A DNA stretch of 64,000 bases from Burkholderia sp. D-99 (GTDB taxonomy: Bacteria > Pseudomonadota > Gammaproteobacteria > Burkholderiales > Burkholderiaceae): NCBI RefSeq assembly GCF_011605345.1, contig NZ_JAAOXM010000003.1, forward strand, positions 62,001 to 126,000, written 5' to 3'. The position numbers and the translations under genes were made by a program. Shown piece after piece: positions 63,204 to 64,000 of the stretch. Each line of letters begins with the position of its first letter. Within the stretch, counting starts at the first letter, position 1. Below the pieces are notes generated by a model that did no database searches, had not been told where the DNA came from, and saw only the letters and a list, made by a program, of their open reading frames with translations.

Positions 63204-63506
63204 TTACTTGCGGTTGATCAGCAGGCCGATCAGCACGCCGACGCCGGCGGCGACGCCGATCGACGTCCACGGATGCTCGTGCACGTAATCGTCGGTTGCG
63301 CGTGCGGCCTTCTTGCCCTTCTCGACCACCACGACCTGGACGTCGGCTGCCTTGTCCTTGGCCTGCTTCAGACGCGACATGGCTTTTTCGCGCAGCTCGG
63401 CCGCACGGTCGCCCGTGCTGCTCGCAGCTTGCTTGAGCAGGTCTTCGGCGTCCGACAGAACGGTTTTGATATCCGACATCAGTTTCTCCTTGTTGATTTC
63501 CGACAT
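63204..63506 (-). CDS. DUF883 (YqjD/ElaB) family protein
   Basis: The 100-residue protein has a helical cytoplasmic part (LMSDIKTVLSDAEDLLKQAASS and AELREKAMSRLKQAKDKAADV) and a C-terminal Gly-rich helix, WTSIGVAAGVGVLIGLLINRK, the hallmark of ElaB/YqjD C-tail-anchored membrane proteins that bind ribosomes in stationary phase. ATG 63506 has GGGAG upstream. Confidence 0.92.
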   Translation of the reverse strand: MSEINKEKLMSDIKTVLSDAEDLLKQAASSTGDRAAELREKAMSRLKQAKDKAADVQVVVVEKGKKAARATDDYVHEHPWTSIGVAAGVGVLIGLLINRK

Positions 63507-63824
63507 TGCAACTCCCTTCATGCTGTCATGCTGCAGGTTCACATCGTAGCGAAACGCCTGCCTGCTGGCGAGCCGGGAAGACACACGACGGTAGTGCAAG
63601 ACCGCATGGTAAACGACTTGTAATCATCAACAGAGCGGCAAACGGGGTGAAAAGTTTCCCGGGCAGCCGCCCGCGCTGCATCGACACCAGGCAAAAATGA
63701 CAAAAAAGTATGAATATCAAACGGAATAATCGTTCGCAGGCCCCATTGCTTCCCGTAAGCTGACAGACTTTCCCGCGCCGACCCGGGCGCGGTTTCAACC
63801 AGCATCGTTCGAGGAGGGAACATC
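63507..63824. other. Divergent intergenic region yqjD-like / peroxiredoxin
   Basis: This 318-bp gap holds the leaders of two divergent genes. It is AT-rich around 63600-63730 with several A runs, and a GAGGAGGG ribosome binding site for the peroxiredoxin at 63811-63818. I could not identify a matching OxyR site or clear promoter boxes. No gene is supported. Confidence 0.4.
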
Positions 63825-64000
63825 ATGAGTCTGCGTCTTGGCGACATCGCACCGGATTTCGAGCAGGAATCGAGCCTGGGCCCGATCAAGTTTCACGAGT
63901 GGCTGGGCGACAGCTGGGGGGTCCTGTTCTCCCATCCGGCCGACTACACGCCGGTGTGCACGACCGAACTCGGGCTGACCTCGAAGCTGAAGGGCGAATT
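63825..64000 (+). CDS. 1-Cys/Prx6-type peroxiredoxin, N-terminal part
   Basis: Only the first 58 codons are in the window. MSLRLGDIAPDF, LGDSWGVLFSHPADYTPVCTTELG shows the peroxidatic Cys in PVCTTE, as in AhpC/Tsa proteins of the Prx6 class. It should reduce hydrogen peroxide or alkyl hydroperoxides in the cytoplasm. A GAGGAGG site lies six to eight bases before ATG 63825. The gene runs off the right edge. Confidence 0.92.
   Translation, partial: MSLRLGDIAPDFEQESSLGPIKFHEWLGDSWGVLFSHPADYTPVCTTELGLTSKLKGE

Noticed and set aside
1..64000. Insertion sequences, transposases, integrases, CRISPR arrays or rRNA genes.
   Set aside because: I looked for transposase-like proteins, regular spacer-repeat patterns and rRNA signatures and found none; the only repeats are the short arrays and the 38-bp pair reported.

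Overview
The window looks like chromosomal DNA of a Burkholderia species, most likely of the cepacia complex. The evidence is the GC-rich housekeeping genes, a ybgC-tolQRAB-pal-cpoB cluster followed by tRNA-Lys, a glyA-nrdR pair behind a ZTP-type riboswitch, and a capsule locus of the Burkholderia wcb type. Species assignment is an inference; no database search was possible.

Bases 1-25602 hold the start of a mechanosensitive channel gene and a long, mostly minus-strand capsule cluster. In transcription order it runs from the export genes kpsE-wzm-wzt through a sulfotransferase with a long coiled coil and two GT2 enzymes, then an ATP-grasp/HAD pair, fdtA and fdtB (a dTDP-3-amino-3,6-dideoxyhexose branch), a double-domain GT2, a GT4, the Wza/KpsD-like outer-membrane exporter, rmlBDA, an SGNH hydrolase, another GT4 and kpsC. 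rmlC is the only gene in this stretch on the plus strand. The picture is an ABC-transporter-dependent, Kdo-linked capsule that probably contains rhamnose and a 3-amino-dideoxyhexose and may be sulfated.

Bases 26000-40131 are a plus-strand, translationally coupled series: kpsS, an SDR (wcbP), a membrane LtaS/MdoB-type sulfatase-fold enzyme (wcbQ), a 2543-residue single-protein reducing PKS/FAS without thioesterase (wcbR), an LpxC paralogue with all catalytic residues (wcbS), a PLP-dependent 2-oxoamine synthase (wcbT) and a GNAT. The set has the logic of a dedicated amino-lipid (sphingoid-like) pathway, and I propose it makes the capsule's lipid anchor. This is the most interesting system in the window.

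Bases 40150-41075 hold an APS kinase gene (cysC) between two 38-bp direct copies of the 3' end of a neighbouring glutamine amidotransferase gene, which looks like a recombination scar. With the sulfotransferase it could form a sulfation module. Then come an AhpD-like gene with a divergent AraC regulator, a YiaA-like membrane protein, and a tightly overlapping uncharacterised operon (44215-49819: GT2, secreted protein, ferritin-like diiron protein, glycosyltransferase-like protein, PAP2 phosphatase, fatty acid desaturase).

From 49886 the content is mostly core genome: a DUF3592 protein, tRNA-Lys with a consensus sigma70 promoter, the tol-pal operon, an SDR, the riboswitch with glyA-nrdR, five minor type IV pilin genes (no pilY1), three YqjD/YqjE-type envelope proteins, and the start of a peroxiredoxin gene cut by the window end.
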